This document shows positions 1 to 10,925 of a DNA stretch of 64,000 bases, piece by piece (the first letter of the stretch is position 1; each line of letters starts with the position of its first letter). The stretch lies in the NCBI RefSeq assembly GCF_029894165.1, contig NZ_JARXXU010000001.1:558001-622000 (forward strand). The letters are read 5' to 3'. The position numbers were made by a program, and so were the translations under genes. The DNA is from Aurantimicrobium minutum. Its GTDB lineage: Bacteria; Actinomycetota; Actinomycetes; Actinomycetales; Microbacteriaceae. The notes below the pieces were generated by a model. The model ran no database searches and was not told the origin of the DNA. It saw only the letters and a program-made list of their open reading frames with translations.

Positions 1-942
1 TGCCTGATCCAAGTGTTCGACTTCTTCCGCCATCTTCTTGGCTTCAGGGTCCATCTTTCCCTTGACGCGACCGGTGACAACACCGAGGTCGACGTCTTGG
101 TGGCTGCCCAAGTAGGCGTCGATAACCTTCTGGTTACGCATAACCTCATCGGGTGGACCTTCAGCCACGACTTCACCCATCGCCATCACGACAACCCAGT
201 CCGCGATGTGGCGAACCATGTGCATATCGTGTTCGACGAAGAGTACCGTCATGCCTTCTTGCTTGAGGTTCAGAATGTGTTCCAGCAGTGACTGTGTCAG
301 CGCAGGGTTCACACCAGCCATGGGCTCATCGAGCATGACGAGCTTGGGATCGCTCATCAGTGCGCGGGCCATTTCCAGCAGCTTGCGCTGACCGCCCGAA
401 AGGGAGGCAGCGAAGTCGGTCTGCTTGGTATCTAGCTTGAACTTCTTGAGCAGGTCCAGAGCCTTCACCTCGTTCGTGGCTTCTTGCTTGCGCCAGAAAC
501 CAGGGAACAGGCTGGGGAAGATGCGTTCACCCACCTGGTTCTTGGCGCCCAACTTCATGTTTTCCATGACGGTGAGCAAACCCAGAGCCTTGGTGAGCTG
601 GAAGGTGCGAACCTGACCCAGCTTGGCAGCTTGGTAGGCAGCAACGCCCTTCATGTTCTTGCCATCGAAGGTCCAGCTGCCGGTGTCTGGCTTATCAAAA
701 CCAGTCAACAGGTTGAACAGAGTGGTCTTACCGGCACCGTTGGGGCCGATCAGTGCCGTAATGGCATTACGAGGAATCTCGAGGTGCTCCACGTTCACAG
801 CGGTGAGACCACCGAATTTACGTGTCACACCGTCAGCGATGATGATGGGGTCGACCTTCTTCACGCCGGGAGCAATTTCTCCCACGTGAAGTCCGGTGGA
901 CTTCACGGGAGTGACACCGGTGGGGAGTGGATTACTTGACAA
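1..942 (-). CDS. livG: Branched-chain amino-acid ABC transporter ATP-binding protein LivG (3' end outside window)
   Basis: Cytoplasmic ATPase that powers branched-chain amino-acid uptake with the LivH/LivM permeases. The minus-strand reading frame is open to base 1, giving 314 codons, so the C terminus is missing. A Walker A (GPNGAGKTT) follows a typical LivG start region (KFGGLTAV). After the usual LivG ending (VIDAYLGS) the frame continues for at least 35 charged residues rich in Lys and Glu, which is longer than standard LivG. I placed the start at TTG 942 because an AAGGAG lies 7 bases upstream and the start overlaps the livM stop by 11 bp; GTG starts slightly further in are possible. Last visible gene of the livH-livM-livG operon. 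Confidence 0.85.
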   Translation of the reverse strand, partial: MSSNPLPTGVTPVKSTGLHVGEIAPGVKKVDPIIIADGVTRKFGGLTAVNVEHLEIPRNAITALIGPNGAGKTTLFNLLTGFDKPDTGSWTFDGKNMKGVAAYQAAKLGQVRTFQLTKALGLLTVMENMKLGAKNQVGERIFPSLFPGFWRKQEATNEVKALDLLKKFKLDTKQTDFAASLSGGQRKLLEMARALMSDPKLVMLDEPMAGVNPALTQSLLEHILNLKQEGMTVLFVEHDMHMVRHIADWVVVMAMGEVVAEGPPDEVMRNQKVIDAYLGSHQDVDLGVVTGRVKGKMDPEAKKMAEEVEHLDQA

Positions 943-1909
943 AGGTCAGCTCCTTCTTGTTTCCAAAGATGCCCTGTGGTCGATAGATCACGATGAGCAT
1001 CAGAGCAACACCGACGAAGATGTACCGGAGGACACCTGCCTGGATGTTCGTAATGGGAAGAATTCCAGCGTCCGCGAGAGCAGGGATGATGTTGTCGAGG
1101 GCCGCCATAATCACCCAGAAGATGACAGAACCGACAACGGGTCCGAAGACCGTGGCGGCACCACCGAGCAGCACAATCGTCCAGATAAAGAACGTCAAGC
1201 TGGTGACATAGGAACCGGGAACAACGGCCGAAGGCAGAGCAAAGACCACACCAGCCATGGCGCCGAAGACACCACCGATGATGAGTGCCTGCATCTTGTA
1301 GGCAAAGACGTTCTTACCCAGTGCGCGAACGGCGTCCTCGTCTTCACGAATACCGCGGAGTACACGACCCCAGGGGCTGCGCATGAGAGACCAGACGATC
1401 AGCACGGCGATAGCGAGAAGGACGAAGCCGAAGATGCGGACCCACCAGTCCTTCTCGTTGTACATCCAAGGACCGAAACCATACTCGCCGGGCGGGATGG
1501 GGTTGGCTGCACGGAAACTATCGTGGTAGCCACCCAAACCGTCAGCGGAGTTCGTCCACTCGTCAAAGAGCATGGTTGTGAAGAGCAAACGCAGAATTTC
1601 TGCGGCCGCAATCGTCACAATGGCCAAATAGTCCGCGCGCAAACGTAGCGTGGGGATACCCAGCAGAACAGCGAAGATGACCGAAGCACCCGCACCCACC
1701 AGGATGCCTGCCCACCAAGGCCAGCCGAAGCTGAGGATAGAGATGGCGTAGCCATAGGCGCCCAGCGCCATGAATCCGGCCATACCGAAGTTCAGAAGAC
1801 CCGCATATCCGAAGTGAACGGAGAGGCCAACGGCAGCAATTGCATAGGCAATCGTTGTGGGGCTAATAATCCATGAGGCTGTGTTTGACAGCATTCCGAG
1901 AATGTCCAT
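932..1909 (-). CDS. livM: Branched-chain amino-acid ABC transporter permease LivM
   Basis: Inner-membrane permease subunit, 325 aa, the usual LivM length. It is almost entirely hydrophobic with about 8-9 membrane spans. The conserved cytoplasmic coupling segment (RSPWGRVLRGIREDEDAVRA) lies around residues 175-195, with the typical ending IYRPQGIFG. It starts 10 bases after the livH stop and overlaps livG, so the three genes form one operon. With LivH it builds the channel for leucine, isoleucine and valine; the substrate is inferred from the family, and no solute-binding protein gene is in the window. Confidence 0.9.
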   Translation of the reverse strand: MDILGMLSNTASWIISPTTIAYAIAAVGLSVHFGYAGLLNFGMAGFMALGAYGYAISILSFGWPWWAGILVGAGASVIFAVLLGIPTLRLRADYLAIVTIAAAEILRLLFTTMLFDEWTNSADGLGGYHDSFRAANPIPPGEYGFGPWMYNEKDWWVRIFGFVLLAIAVLIVWSLMRSPWGRVLRGIREDEDAVRALGKNVFAYKMQALIIGGVFGAMAGVVFALPSAVVPGSYVTSLTFFIWTIVLLGGAATVFGPVVGSVIFWVIMAALDNIIPALADAGILPITNIQAGVLRYIFVGVALMLIVIYRPQGIFGNKKELTFVK

Positions 1910-1919
1910 GTTGCGCCTC

Positions 1920-3236
1920 CTAACCTATTCTCTCTTTTCGTCCCAAGATGCCTTGAGGACGAACGAGCAGGACCAAGATGAGCACGAGAAGTGCACCGAT
2001 GTACTTGATGTCTGCAGGGATAAAGAGGCTGGAAACTTCAACCATCACACCGATGATGATCGAACCAACCAAAGCGCCAAACGCGGTACCTAAACCACCC
2101 AAGGTCACCGCAGCAAAGATGAGCAGCAGAATCTGTCCACCCATGTCCCACTTGATACCGGGACGGAAGTAGGCCCAGAGAATACCTGCCAGGCCAGCCA
2201 GCGCACCGGAGAGAATCCAGACGATGCGGATCACACCGTCGACATCGATTCCAGAGGAGGACGCAAGCGAGGCGTTGTCAGAAATAGCTCGAGTGGCCTT
2301 ACCAATGCGAGTGCGCAGCAACCAGAATCCGACACCGGCGAGAACCACGATGCTGATCACCATAGAGATGATGTCGCTCATGGCCAGCGAGATAGGTCCG
2401 AAGATCTGGAACTTGGCATCTCCGGCACCTTCGAGTTGAAGTGTGGAACCACCCACGAAGAAGAGGAAGACATAACGCAAAGCCAGGGACAGACCGATAC
2501 TCACGATCATCATCTGCACAAGGCCGATGCCCTTCTTACGCAACGGCTTCCAAATTCCCGCATCAAGCGACCAGCCGAAAGCACCAGAGGCAACGACGGC
2601 AAGGAGCAAAGCTAACAAGATAGGCAGCTGCAGCACCGTGGAGAAGAACAGACCGGCGAGAGCACCGAAGGTCACCATTTCAGCCTGAGCGAAGTTGGAC
2701 AAACCTGTCGTTCCAAACACCAGCGAAACACCAATAGCGGCAAGTGCCAACATCAAACCAAAGTTGATGCCGTCAAAGAATCGGGCAATGAGTTGGTCGC
2801 TAAAACTGACCACCACTCGTTCGCCTTGGCCGAGGAAGAAGTTCACACTCTTTTTGCCCGAAAGGCCAAACTCTGCTTCGACGGAGGAGCCACCTTCCGC
2901 AACGATGACACCGTCTGGAAGTGTGGATTCATCCATGGTGATGGTGTATTTCTCCTTTTCAGGAACACCAATCTTCCACTTACCCTCTGCGTCCGTCACG
3001 GTCTCCGCGTCGTAGCCGTTGCCGGAAACGCTGATCTTGACACCTTCGACGGGCTTGTCTTGGTACTGCACGTTGCCACTGAAGGCATATTCGTATTCAG
3101 CTCCGACCTCGTCTGCGTGTGCCGAAGACATGCCTCCAAAAAGCGCAAATGCGAGGGAGACAAAGGTAAGAAGGAGTCCGACAGCCACTCTCGGGCTGAG
3201 CGTTTTACGCGCTGTCTGTATTTGAGCGGTGGGCAC
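1920..3236 (-). CDS. livH: Branched-chain amino-acid ABC transporter permease LivH with a secreted N-terminal domain
   Basis: 438 aa, about 140 longer than a usual LivH. Residues 1-41 form a signal peptide (hydrophobic LLLTFVSLAFALFGG, then Ala-x-Ala as SAHA). Residues about 45-135 look like a carboxypeptidase-regulatory/transthyretin-like beta domain (GNVQYQDKPVEGVKISVSG, then VTDAEGKWKIGVP). The permease proper begins near residue 148 (FFDGINFGLMLALAAIGVSL) and ends with the family motif LVRPQGILGR. The domain would sit outside the membrane, perhaps docking a binding protein; this is inference. First gene of the operon, preceded by a 26-bp palindrome. Confidence 0.88.
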   Translation of the reverse strand: MPTAQIQTARKTLSPRVAVGLLLTFVSLAFALFGGMSSAHADEVGAEYEYAFSGNVQYQDKPVEGVKISVSGNGYDAETVTDAEGKWKIGVPEKEKYTITMDESTLPDGVIVAEGGSSVEAEFGLSGKKSVNFFLGQGERVVVSFSDQLIARFFDGINFGLMLALAAIGVSLVFGTTGLSNFAQAEMVTFGALAGLFFSTVLQLPILLALLLAVVASGAFGWSLDAGIWKPLRKKGIGLVQMMIVSIGLSLALRYVFLFFVGGSTLQLEGAGDAKFQIFGPISLAMSDIISMVISIVVLAGVGFWLLRTRIGKATRAISDNASLASSSGIDVDGVIRIVWILSGALAGLAGILWAYFRPGIKWDMGGQILLLIFAAVTLGGLGTAFGALVGSIIIGVMVEVSSLFIPADIKYIGALLVLILVLLVRPQGILGRKERIG

Positions 3237-3292
3237 TAATCCTCCTAGTGGACAGGCGAGGTGCGAGGGCTTGTCTGGATGCTGTCAAATAA

Positions 3293-3318
3293 ATCGTCTT
3301 TCAACATTGAAAGACGAT
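3293..3318. promoter_or_regulatory. 26-bp perfect palindrome upstream of livH (candidate operator)
   Basis: Left arm ATCGTCTTTCAA at 3293-3304, centre CA, right arm TTGAAAGACGAT at 3307-3318, a perfect 12-bp inverted repeat. It lies 57 bases upstream of the livH start and about 175 bases upstream of guaB, inside their 257-bp divergent intergenic region. No T-run follows on either strand, so an operator for a dimeric regulator is likelier than a terminator. The regulator is not identifiable here. Confidence 0.6.
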
Positions 3319-3469
3319 ACGCATTGATTATGTCGCACTTGTTTCCACAGCGCGATAAACCAATAATTCAAGACACTAGCCGGGGAATGACACTGCGCGC
3401 CAACCCGTTAAGCTTGTCTGTAGAGACTCATCAATGCTGTCGCGGAAAACAGCCGGAATATTTGTTTAA

Positions 3470-4996
<1,527 letters not shown>

Positions 4997-5035
4997 ACAC
5001 GCAAACGAGAAACTGAATAAGAAAACGGGGAGATC

Positions 5036-6202
5036 ATGACGGAAATTGAGATTGGGCGTTCGAAGCGCGCACGCCGTGCTTTTGCCTTCGACGATATTGC
5101 CGTCGTCCCTAGCCGTCGCACCCGTGACCCTCAGGATGTGTCGGTCAACTGGAGCATTGACGCCTACCAGTTCAGCATCCCTATCCTGGCTGCCCCCATG
5201 GACTCCGTGGTCTCTCCAGAGACCGCGATTGCCATGGGCAAGCTCGGTGGTGTGGGTGTACTGAACCTCGAGGGTCTCTGGACCCGCTACGAGAACCCTG
5301 TGCCGATCCTCTCCGAGATCCGCTCCCTTCCTGCCGACCGTGCGACCGCACGCATGCAGGAAATCTATGCAGAGCCCATCAAGGCGGAACTCATCACCGC
5401 TCGCATTGCCGAGATTCGCGCCTCCGGTGTGACAGTCGCAGCGGCGCTGTCACCTCAGCGCACCCAAGAGTTTTACAAGACCGTGGTCAGCGCCGGCGTT
5501 GACCTCTTTGTGATCCGCGGAACCACCGTCTCGGCCGAGCACGTCTCTCAGGGCACCGAAGCATTGAACCTCAAGAAGTTCATCTACGAACTCGATGTTC
5601 CTGTCATTGTCGGTGGCGCAGCCACCTACACCGCCGCCTTGCACCTCATGCGCACCGGTGCTGCCGGTGTTCTCGTCGGTTTCGGTGGCGGCGCAGCCTC
5701 CACCACCCGCGCCTCGCTGGGTATTCACGCTCCCATGGCCACGGCGGTCGCCGACGTAGCTGGCGCTCGCCGTGACTACATGGACGAATCCGGTGGACGC
5801 TACGTCCACGTCATCGCGGACGGTGGCCTCGGCACCTCCGGTGACGTGGTGAAAGCTATTGCCTGCGGCGCTGACGCCGTCATGCTCGGTTCTGCGCTGG
5901 CCCGTGCTACTGACGCCCCTGGTGGCGGCTGGCACTGGGGCCAGGAAGCCCACCACGGTGAGCTGCCCCGCGGCAGCCGCATGCATGTGGGCCAGGTGGG
6001 TTCCCTCGAAGAACTTCTCTTCGGTCCTGCACAGGTCTCCGATGGCACCGCCAACATTGTGGGCGCACTGCGTCGCTCCATGGCCACCACTGGCTACTCC
6101 GATCTCAAGGAGTTCCAGCGGGTTGAGGTTGTGGTGGCCCCCTACAGCGCCGCACACAGTGCCGCTGCTCCCACTGCTCCCACGACGAATACGACACTGT
6201 AA
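5036..6202 (+). CDS. guaB3: GuaB3-type IMP dehydrogenase family protein
   Basis: 388-aa TIM-barrel paralogue of IMPDH lacking the CBS domains. N-terminal IGRSKRARRAFAFDDIAVVPSR and the internal ARRDYMDESGGRYVHV match the actinobacterial GuaB3 group (mycobacterial Rv3410c type). At the position of the catalytic Cys the sequence reads ASTTR, so Ser222 replaces the nucleophile. Ordinary IMPDH chemistry is therefore unlikely by that residue, and the physiological role in actinobacteria is unsettled. It lies 39 bases after guaB with an AGGAG-like ribosome site (GGGGAG), and its stop shares one base with the glpD ATG. Confidence 0.9.
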   Translation: MTEIEIGRSKRARRAFAFDDIAVVPSRRTRDPQDVSVNWSIDAYQFSIPILAAPMDSVVSPETAIAMGKLGGVGVLNLEGLWTRYENPVPILSEIRSLPADRATARMQEIYAEPIKAELITARIAEIRASGVTVAAALSPQRTQEFYKTVVSAGVDLFVIRGTTVSAEHVSQGTEALNLKKFIYELDVPVIVGGAATYTAALHLMRTGAAGVLVGFGGGAASTTRASLGIHAPMATAVADVAGARRDYMDESGGRYVHVIADGGLGTSGDVVKAIACGADAVMLGSALARATDAPGGGWHWGQEAHHGELPRGSRMHVGQVGSLEELLFGPAQVSDGTANIVGALRRSMATTGYSDLKEFQRVEVVVAPYSAAHSAAAPTAPTTNTTL

Positions 6203-7962
6203 TGTCCAGCGCAGCAGCTTCGCAGGGTGTGCTCAACGCAGCCACCCGTGCTGAAGCGCTGGCTGCGCTGCGCGCAACTGCCACCAGTAGCGAAGAACTC
6301 GATGTCCTCATTATTGGGGGTGGCATCGTGGGTGCCGGCTGCGCACTCGATGCGGCCACCCGTGGCCTAAACGTGGGTGTGGTCGAAGCCCAAGACTGGG
6401 CGTCGGGTACCTCCAGCCGTTCGTCCAAGCTTGTGCACGGCGGTATTCGCTACCTCGAACAGTTGGACTTCCACCTCGTGCGCGAAGCACTCACCGAGCG
6501 GGGACTCTTGCTGCAGCAATTAGCTCCGCATTTGGTTAAGCCCATACGTTTTCTCTATCCCGTCGAGCACCCCGTCTGGGAACGTGCCTACATCGGGGCA
6601 GGGATGTTGCTCTATGACGCGCTGTCCTACGCGGGCGGGCGACGCCCGGGCGTCGGACACCACCGTCACCTGAGTAAACGCCAAATTGGCCTGGCTGCGC
6701 CCAGCCTGAGATCTTCCGGCATCATCGGCGGCATGAGCTACTTCGACGGCCGCGTCGATGACGCCCGCTATGTAGTCAACCTGGTCCGCACCGCCGTGGC
6801 CAACGGCGCTCACGCCGCCAACCGCACGGAGGTTGTCGGCTTCCTGCAAGAACAAGGTCGCGTTGTCGGCGTGACGCTCAAAGACCTGCAAACCGGTGAA
6901 GAATTTAAGGTCCTCGCCAAGCAGGTCATTAACTCCACTGGGGTCTGGACAGGCAAGACTCAGGAACTCGTGCACGATGGCGGCACGCTGCGCGTGCGAG
7001 CATCGAAGGGAATCCACATTGTGGTTCCCCGAGAGAAGTTCAAGTCGGTCATGGGCTTGCTCCTGCGCACCGAGAAGAGTGTGCTCTTTGTTATTCCGTG
7101 GGGACGCCACTGGATCATTGGCACCACCGATACAGACTGGCACTACGACAAGGCGCACCCCTCGGCGACCGCCACCGATATTCAGTACCTGCTTGACCAC
7201 GTGAACAGCGTGCTCGATGAGCCCATCACCCACGACGACATCGAGGGTGTGTATGTGGGCCTGAGGCCTTTGCTGGCCGGGGATTCAGAATCCACGGCCA
7301 AGCTCAGCCGCGAACACGTCGTGGTCAAGCCCAAGCCCGGTCTGGTGCTCATCGCCGGCGGAAAGTGGACCACCTACCGCGTGATGGCCACCGACGCCGT
7401 GGACGCCGCTGTGGAAGAACTCAATGCCATCGTCGGAGAAGGCTCGATCCCGCCGAGTGTGACCGCGTCTATTCCGCTGCTCGGAGCCTCCGGGTATAAA
7501 GCAGCCTGGAACCGTCGCACGCGCACAGCGGCCAAGGCCGGTCTGCCGCGTGCTGTGGTGGAGCATTTGCTCAACCGCTACGGCTCCATGGCCGACGACC
7601 TGCTGGAACTCATCGCCGCAGATCCCAGCCAGGCAGAACCCCTGCCGAATAACCCTGACTACCTCCGTGCCGAAGTGACCTATGCGGTCACCCACGAAGG
7701 CGCCCTGCACGTCGAAGACGTGCTGGCGCGTCGCACCCGCTACAACATTGAAACCCGCGACCGCGGCATTGAAGCCTCGGTCGTCGTGGCCAAGATCATG
7801 GGTGGACTGCTCGGCTGGAGCGCAGCAGAAGAGAAGGCAGAAGCCCGCAACTACCGCCTCTCTGTGGAAGCAGAGTTTGCGGCAGAACAGCAGAGCACTG
7901 ACGACGCAGCGAACGCGATTCGCACGGCCGTGCCCAGCATTACAGAAGTGCCCCCACAGTGA
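6202..7962 (+). CDS. glpD: Aerobic glycerol-3-phosphate dehydrogenase
   Basis: FAD enzyme that oxidises glycerol-3-phosphate to dihydroxyacetone phosphate and passes electrons to quinones at the membrane. 586 aa, normal for actinobacterial GlpD. The FAD fold GGGIVGAG is at residues 39-46, followed by the family motifs ATRGLNVGVVEAQDWASGTSSRSSKLVHGGIRYLE split over 53-87, and the C-terminal DAO domain (LARRTRYNIETRDRG). The ATG overlaps the guaB3 stop by one base (TAATG), so translation is probably coupled, although the pathway is unrelated. Confidence 0.96.
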   Translation: MSSAAASQGVLNAATRAEALAALRATATSSEELDVLIIGGGIVGAGCALDAATRGLNVGVVEAQDWASGTSSRSSKLVHGGIRYLEQLDFHLVREALTERGLLLQQLAPHLVKPIRFLYPVEHPVWERAYIGAGMLLYDALSYAGGRRPGVGHHRHLSKRQIGLAAPSLRSSGIIGGMSYFDGRVDDARYVVNLVRTAVANGAHAANRTEVVGFLQEQGRVVGVTLKDLQTGEEFKVLAKQVINSTGVWTGKTQELVHDGGTLRVRASKGIHIVVPREKFKSVMGLLLRTEKSVLFVIPWGRHWIIGTTDTDWHYDKAHPSATATDIQYLLDHVNSVLDEPITHDDIEGVYVGLRPLLAGDSESTAKLSREHVVVKPKPGLVLIAGGKWTTYRVMATDAVDAAVEELNAIVGEGSIPPSVTASIPLLGASGYKAAWNRRTRTAAKAGLPRAVVEHLLNRYGSMADDLLELIAADPSQAEPLPNNPDYLRAEVTYAVTHEGALHVEDVLARRTRYNIETRDRGIEASVVVAKIMGGLLGWSAAEEKAEARNYRLSVEAEFAAEQQSTDDAANAIRTAVPSITEVPPQ

Positions 7963-8729
7963 TCAAAACTGCGCTTCGCCCGAAATGGGTTCTCTTCTTG
8001 CTGTTTGTCATGGCCCTGGCAGCTGCTTTTGCCTGGCTGGGCCAATGGCAACTCGAACGCGCCATCGAGGCAGCGCAGCCAGTCGACACCGAGTCCGAGA
8101 TTGTTGTTCCACTCGAGGGCCTTCTTGTGCCTGGAATGGCCAGTACCGATAAGTCCGGTGGCCACATGGCCGAGATCACCGGTTATCTCGACCCCCAGGC
8201 CTACACCCTGCTCACCGGACGCTTGAACCAAGGCCAAGCGGGCTACTGGGTCGTGGGCCGCATGATCACCTCGGTCGACCAGGCCAGCCTGCCCGTGGCA
8301 CTGGGCTGGACGGAGAGCCAGGACGAAGCCGCTGCCGTTCTCGCGGAGCTTGCTGCGGAGCCTGTGGCAGACCCCACGCTGTGGACAGGGCGCTTCATGC
8401 CCACCGAAGCCCCGGAACTGCCCGGAACCAATGACGACCCGCTGAGCGAGAGCACACTGTCCGTGGCCTCCTTGGTAAACCAGTGGCCTGGTTACACCGG
8501 CACGGTGTACTCCGGATATCTCATCAATGACACCGCCCCTGCGGGACTGGAGGTCATTGACTCCTTTGCCCCCAAGAATGAGGGCTCTGTGAATTGGCTC
8601 AATATCTTCTATGCCCTGGAGTGGATTGTCTTCGCGGGCTTTGCGTTCTATATCTGGTGGCGCTTGGTTAAAGACGACTATGAGCGCCAACAAGACGAAC
8701 TCGAGCTAGCTGCTTCGGAAGTAAACTAG
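7959..8729 (+). CDS. SURF1 family cytochrome-oxidase biogenesis protein
   Basis: 256 aa with the SURF1 plan: a membrane segment at residues 8-28, then the hallmark LGQWQLERA, a long extracytoplasmic middle domain, and a second membrane segment near 222-242. SURF1 proteins help assemble the haem-copper cytochrome c oxidase. The start is GTG, overlapping the glpD stop by 4 bases. Actinobacterial members often carry this C-terminal basic/acidic tail (RQQDELELAASEVN). A respiratory role fits its neighbour glpD, which feeds the quinone pool. Confidence 0.88.
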   Translation: MIKTALRPKWVLFLLFVMALAAAFAWLGQWQLERAIEAAQPVDTESEIVVPLEGLLVPGMASTDKSGGHMAEITGYLDPQAYTLLTGRLNQGQAGYWVVGRMITSVDQASLPVALGWTESQDEAAAVLAELAAEPVADPTLWTGRFMPTEAPELPGTNDDPLSESTLSVASLVNQWPGYTGTVYSGYLINDTAPAGLEVIDSFAPKNEGSVNWLNIFYALEWIVFAGFAFYIWWRLVKDDYERQQDELELAASEVN

Positions 8730-8733
8730 AGCT

Positions 8734-9252
8734 ATGCCTGTTGCCCCTCGCGCCGAATCCATCCCAAAAATTCCGGGGGCTCTGAAGTTCTACAAAGTGA
8801 TGGCGTACATCACCGGAACATTCCTGCTGCTGCTGGTTGCAGAGATGATTCTGAAGTACATGATCGACTCTTCGACCAATACTTTTGTGCTTCCTGCCGG
8901 CATGACAGACCCCAACACGGGTGACTTCATCTTCCTCGAGCCCGGCTACGAAATCGAAGCCTTTGGCCCCCAAGGATTCCTAGCCCTCGTGCCCAATGAC
9001 ACCGTGACGGCCGTCAATCTCTCGATTGGCATCCTGGTTATCCACGGCTGGTTGTATGTGCTGTATTTACTGGCCGGTTTCCGCCTGTGGTCCATGATGC
9101 GCTGGCCGTTCAGCAAACTGCTCATCATTGCCCTCGGTGGCATTATCCCCGTGCTGTCCTTCATCGTTGAAAGCATTTATGCAAAGCAGGTGGTGGCTTT
9201 TCTTGCGCAGCAGAAAACCCCGACCGACCCAGTAAAAGGAGAGGCCGCGTGA
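8734..9252 (+). CDS. DUF3817 family membrane protein
   Basis: 172 aa with three to four membrane segments (residues about 18-38, 93-113, 120-142). The segment [22 protein letters not shown] and the pattern [16 protein letters not shown] are typical of the DUF3817 family. The function is unknown. It starts 5 bases after the SURF1 gene and overlaps guaA by 4 bases, an arrangement I recall from other Microbacteriaceae where the family sits beside guaA. Confidence 0.85.
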   Translation: MPVAPRAESIPKIPGALKFYKVMAYITGTFLLLLVAEMILKYMIDSSTNTFVLPAGMTDPNTGDFIFLEPGYEIEAFGPQGFLALVPNDTVTAVNLSIGILVIHGWLYVLYLLAGFRLWSMMRWPFSKLLIIALGGIIPVLSFIVESIYAKQVVAFLAQQKTPTDPVKGEAA

Positions 9253-10814
9253 CGCAGCCCCAGCCCGTACTCGTCGTTGACTTCGGCGCCCAGTACGCAC
9301 AACTCATTGCCCGCCGAGTTCGCGAAGCAGGTGTCTACTCCGAGATTGTTCCTCACTCCATCAGCGCAGCTGAGGTCTCTGCCAAGAACCCTGTGGGTAT
9401 CGTGCTCTCCGGTGGACCCTCTAGCGTCTATGAACCGGGCTCTCCCACCCTGGACCCCGCCATTCTCGAACTGGGTATTCCTGTCTTCGGCATTTGCTAC
9501 GGTTTCCAGGTCATGGCCCAAGCCTTGGGTGGCACCGTCGCCCAGACCGGTGGCCGTGAGTATGGCGCCACCGACATGACCATCCAGGCTGATCACGCCC
9601 TCGTGGGCGGTCAGCCTCAAGCCCAAACCGTCTGGATGAGCCATGGCGACCAGGTCGCCACCGCCCCCGCCGGTTTCACCGTCGTCGCCTCCACCGAGGC
9701 CACCCCCGTGGCCGCCTTTGCGAACGACGAACGTCACCTCTACGGCGTGCAGTGGCACCCCGAGGTCAAGCACTCTGAGTGCGGTCAGGACCTGCTTGAG
9801 AACTTCCTGCACAAATGCGCTGGCCTCCCCGCGGACTGGAACAGCGAGAGCGTCATCGAGACCCAGGTCGCTGCTATCCGTGCCCAGGTCGGCAGGGGTC
9901 GTGTGATCTGTGGACTCTCCGGTGGCGTGGACTCCGCCGTAGCTGCCGCCATAGTTCACAAGGCTGTCGGTGACCAACTGGTCTGTGTCTTTGTTGACCA
10001 CGGTTTGCTCCGCCAGGACGAACGCCGTCAGGTCGAAGAAGACTATGTCAAGGCCACCGGCATTCGCCTCGTCACCGTCGACGTGCGCGAGCAGTTCTTG
10101 AACGCCCTGGCCGGGGTCAGCGACCCCGAGACCAAGCGCAAGATTATTGGCCGCGAATTCATTCGCACCTTCGAACAAGCAGAACGCGACCTCATGGCCG
10201 AAGCTGCTGCTGATGGGGAACCCATCAAGTTCTTGGTTCAAGGAACCCTCTACCCTGACGTGGTCGAATCCGGTGGCGGCACTGGCACGGCCAACATCAA
10301 GAGCCACCACAACGTGGGTGGTCTTCCTGAAGACCTCCAGTTCGAACTGGTCGAGCCATTACGTGCCCTGTTCAAGGACGAAGTCCGTGCCATTGGCCGT
10401 GAGCTGGGTCTGCCCCACGAAATCGTGGGACGCCAGCCCTTCCCCGGACCCGGTCTCGGTATTCGTATCGTCGGTGAAATCACTCAGGAACGTCTGGATC
10501 TCTTGCGTGAAGCAGACGCCATCGTGCGTCACGAGCTCACCGCAGCGGGCCTCGACGACGAGATCTGGCAGTGCCCTGTCGTTCTGTTGGCAGACGTCCG
10601 CTCCGTCGGTGTCATGGGAGACGGTCGCACCTACGGTCACCCCATCGTCCTGCGCCCCGTCTCGTCCGAAGACGCCATGACCGCCGACTGGACGCGTCTG
10701 CCCTACGACCTGCTGGCCAAGATCTCTAACCGCATTACCAATGAGGTTGCCGGCGTGAACCGCGTCGTGCTGGATGTCACCAGCAAGCCACCAGGGACTA
10801 TTGAGTGGGAATAG
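9249..10814 (+). CDS. guaA: GMP synthase (glutamine-hydrolysing)
   Basis: Converts XMP, ATP and glutamine to GMP. 521 aa, full length. N-terminal class I glutamine amidotransferase with the nucleophile elbow GICYGFQ (Cys near residue 82) and its His/Glu in WHPEV. The central ATP-pyrophosphatase P-loop is [10 protein letters not shown], and the C-terminal dimerisation domain ends in [12 protein letters not shown] start overlapping the DUF3817 gene by 4 bases. Last gene of this operon, followed by a strong terminator. The 3' end of guaA is a known insertion hot-spot for genomic islands in other bacteria, and a defence region begins right after it here. Confidence 0.97.
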   Translation: MTQPQPVLVVDFGAQYAQLIARRVREAGVYSEIVPHSISAAEVSAKNPVGIVLSGGPSSVYEPGSPTLDPAILELGIPVFGICYGFQVMAQALGGTVAQTGGREYGATDMTIQADHALVGGQPQAQTVWMSHGDQVATAPAGFTVVASTEATPVAAFANDERHLYGVQWHPEVKHSECGQDLLENFLHKCAGLPADWNSESVIETQVAAIRAQVGRGRVICGLSGGVDSAVAAAIVHKAVGDQLVCVFVDHGLLRQDERRQVEEDYVKATGIRLVTVDVREQFLNALAGVSDPETKRKIIGREFIRTFEQAERDLMAEAAADGEPIKFLVQGTLYPDVVESGGGTGTANIKSHHNVGGLPEDLQFELVEPLRALFKDEVRAIGRELGLPHEIVGRQPFPGPGLGIRIVGEITQERLDLLREADAIVRHELTAAGLDDEIWQCPVVLLADVRSVGVMGDGRTYGHPIVLRPVSSEDAMTADWTRLPYDLLAKISNRITNEVAGVNRVVLDVTSKPPGTIEWE

Positions 10815-10824
10815 TTTCCCGAAC

Positions 10825-10858
10825 ACAAACGCCTGGGTTTTCCTAGGCTTTTGTTTTT
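10825..10858 (+). terminator. Rho-independent terminator of the guaA operon
   Basis: GCCTGGG at 10831-10837 pairs with CCTAGGC at 10842-10848 around a TTTT loop. Outer ACAAA/TTTGT pairing extends the stem, which is followed by a run of T. It lies 10 bases after the guaA stop. Confidence 0.85.
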
Positions 10859-10925
10859 AAACCATGTGTTTTTGGCTTTCCTGTGCATCAGACGGCCTGT
10901 GATTGTTCTGCGCTAAGTTTGGAAT

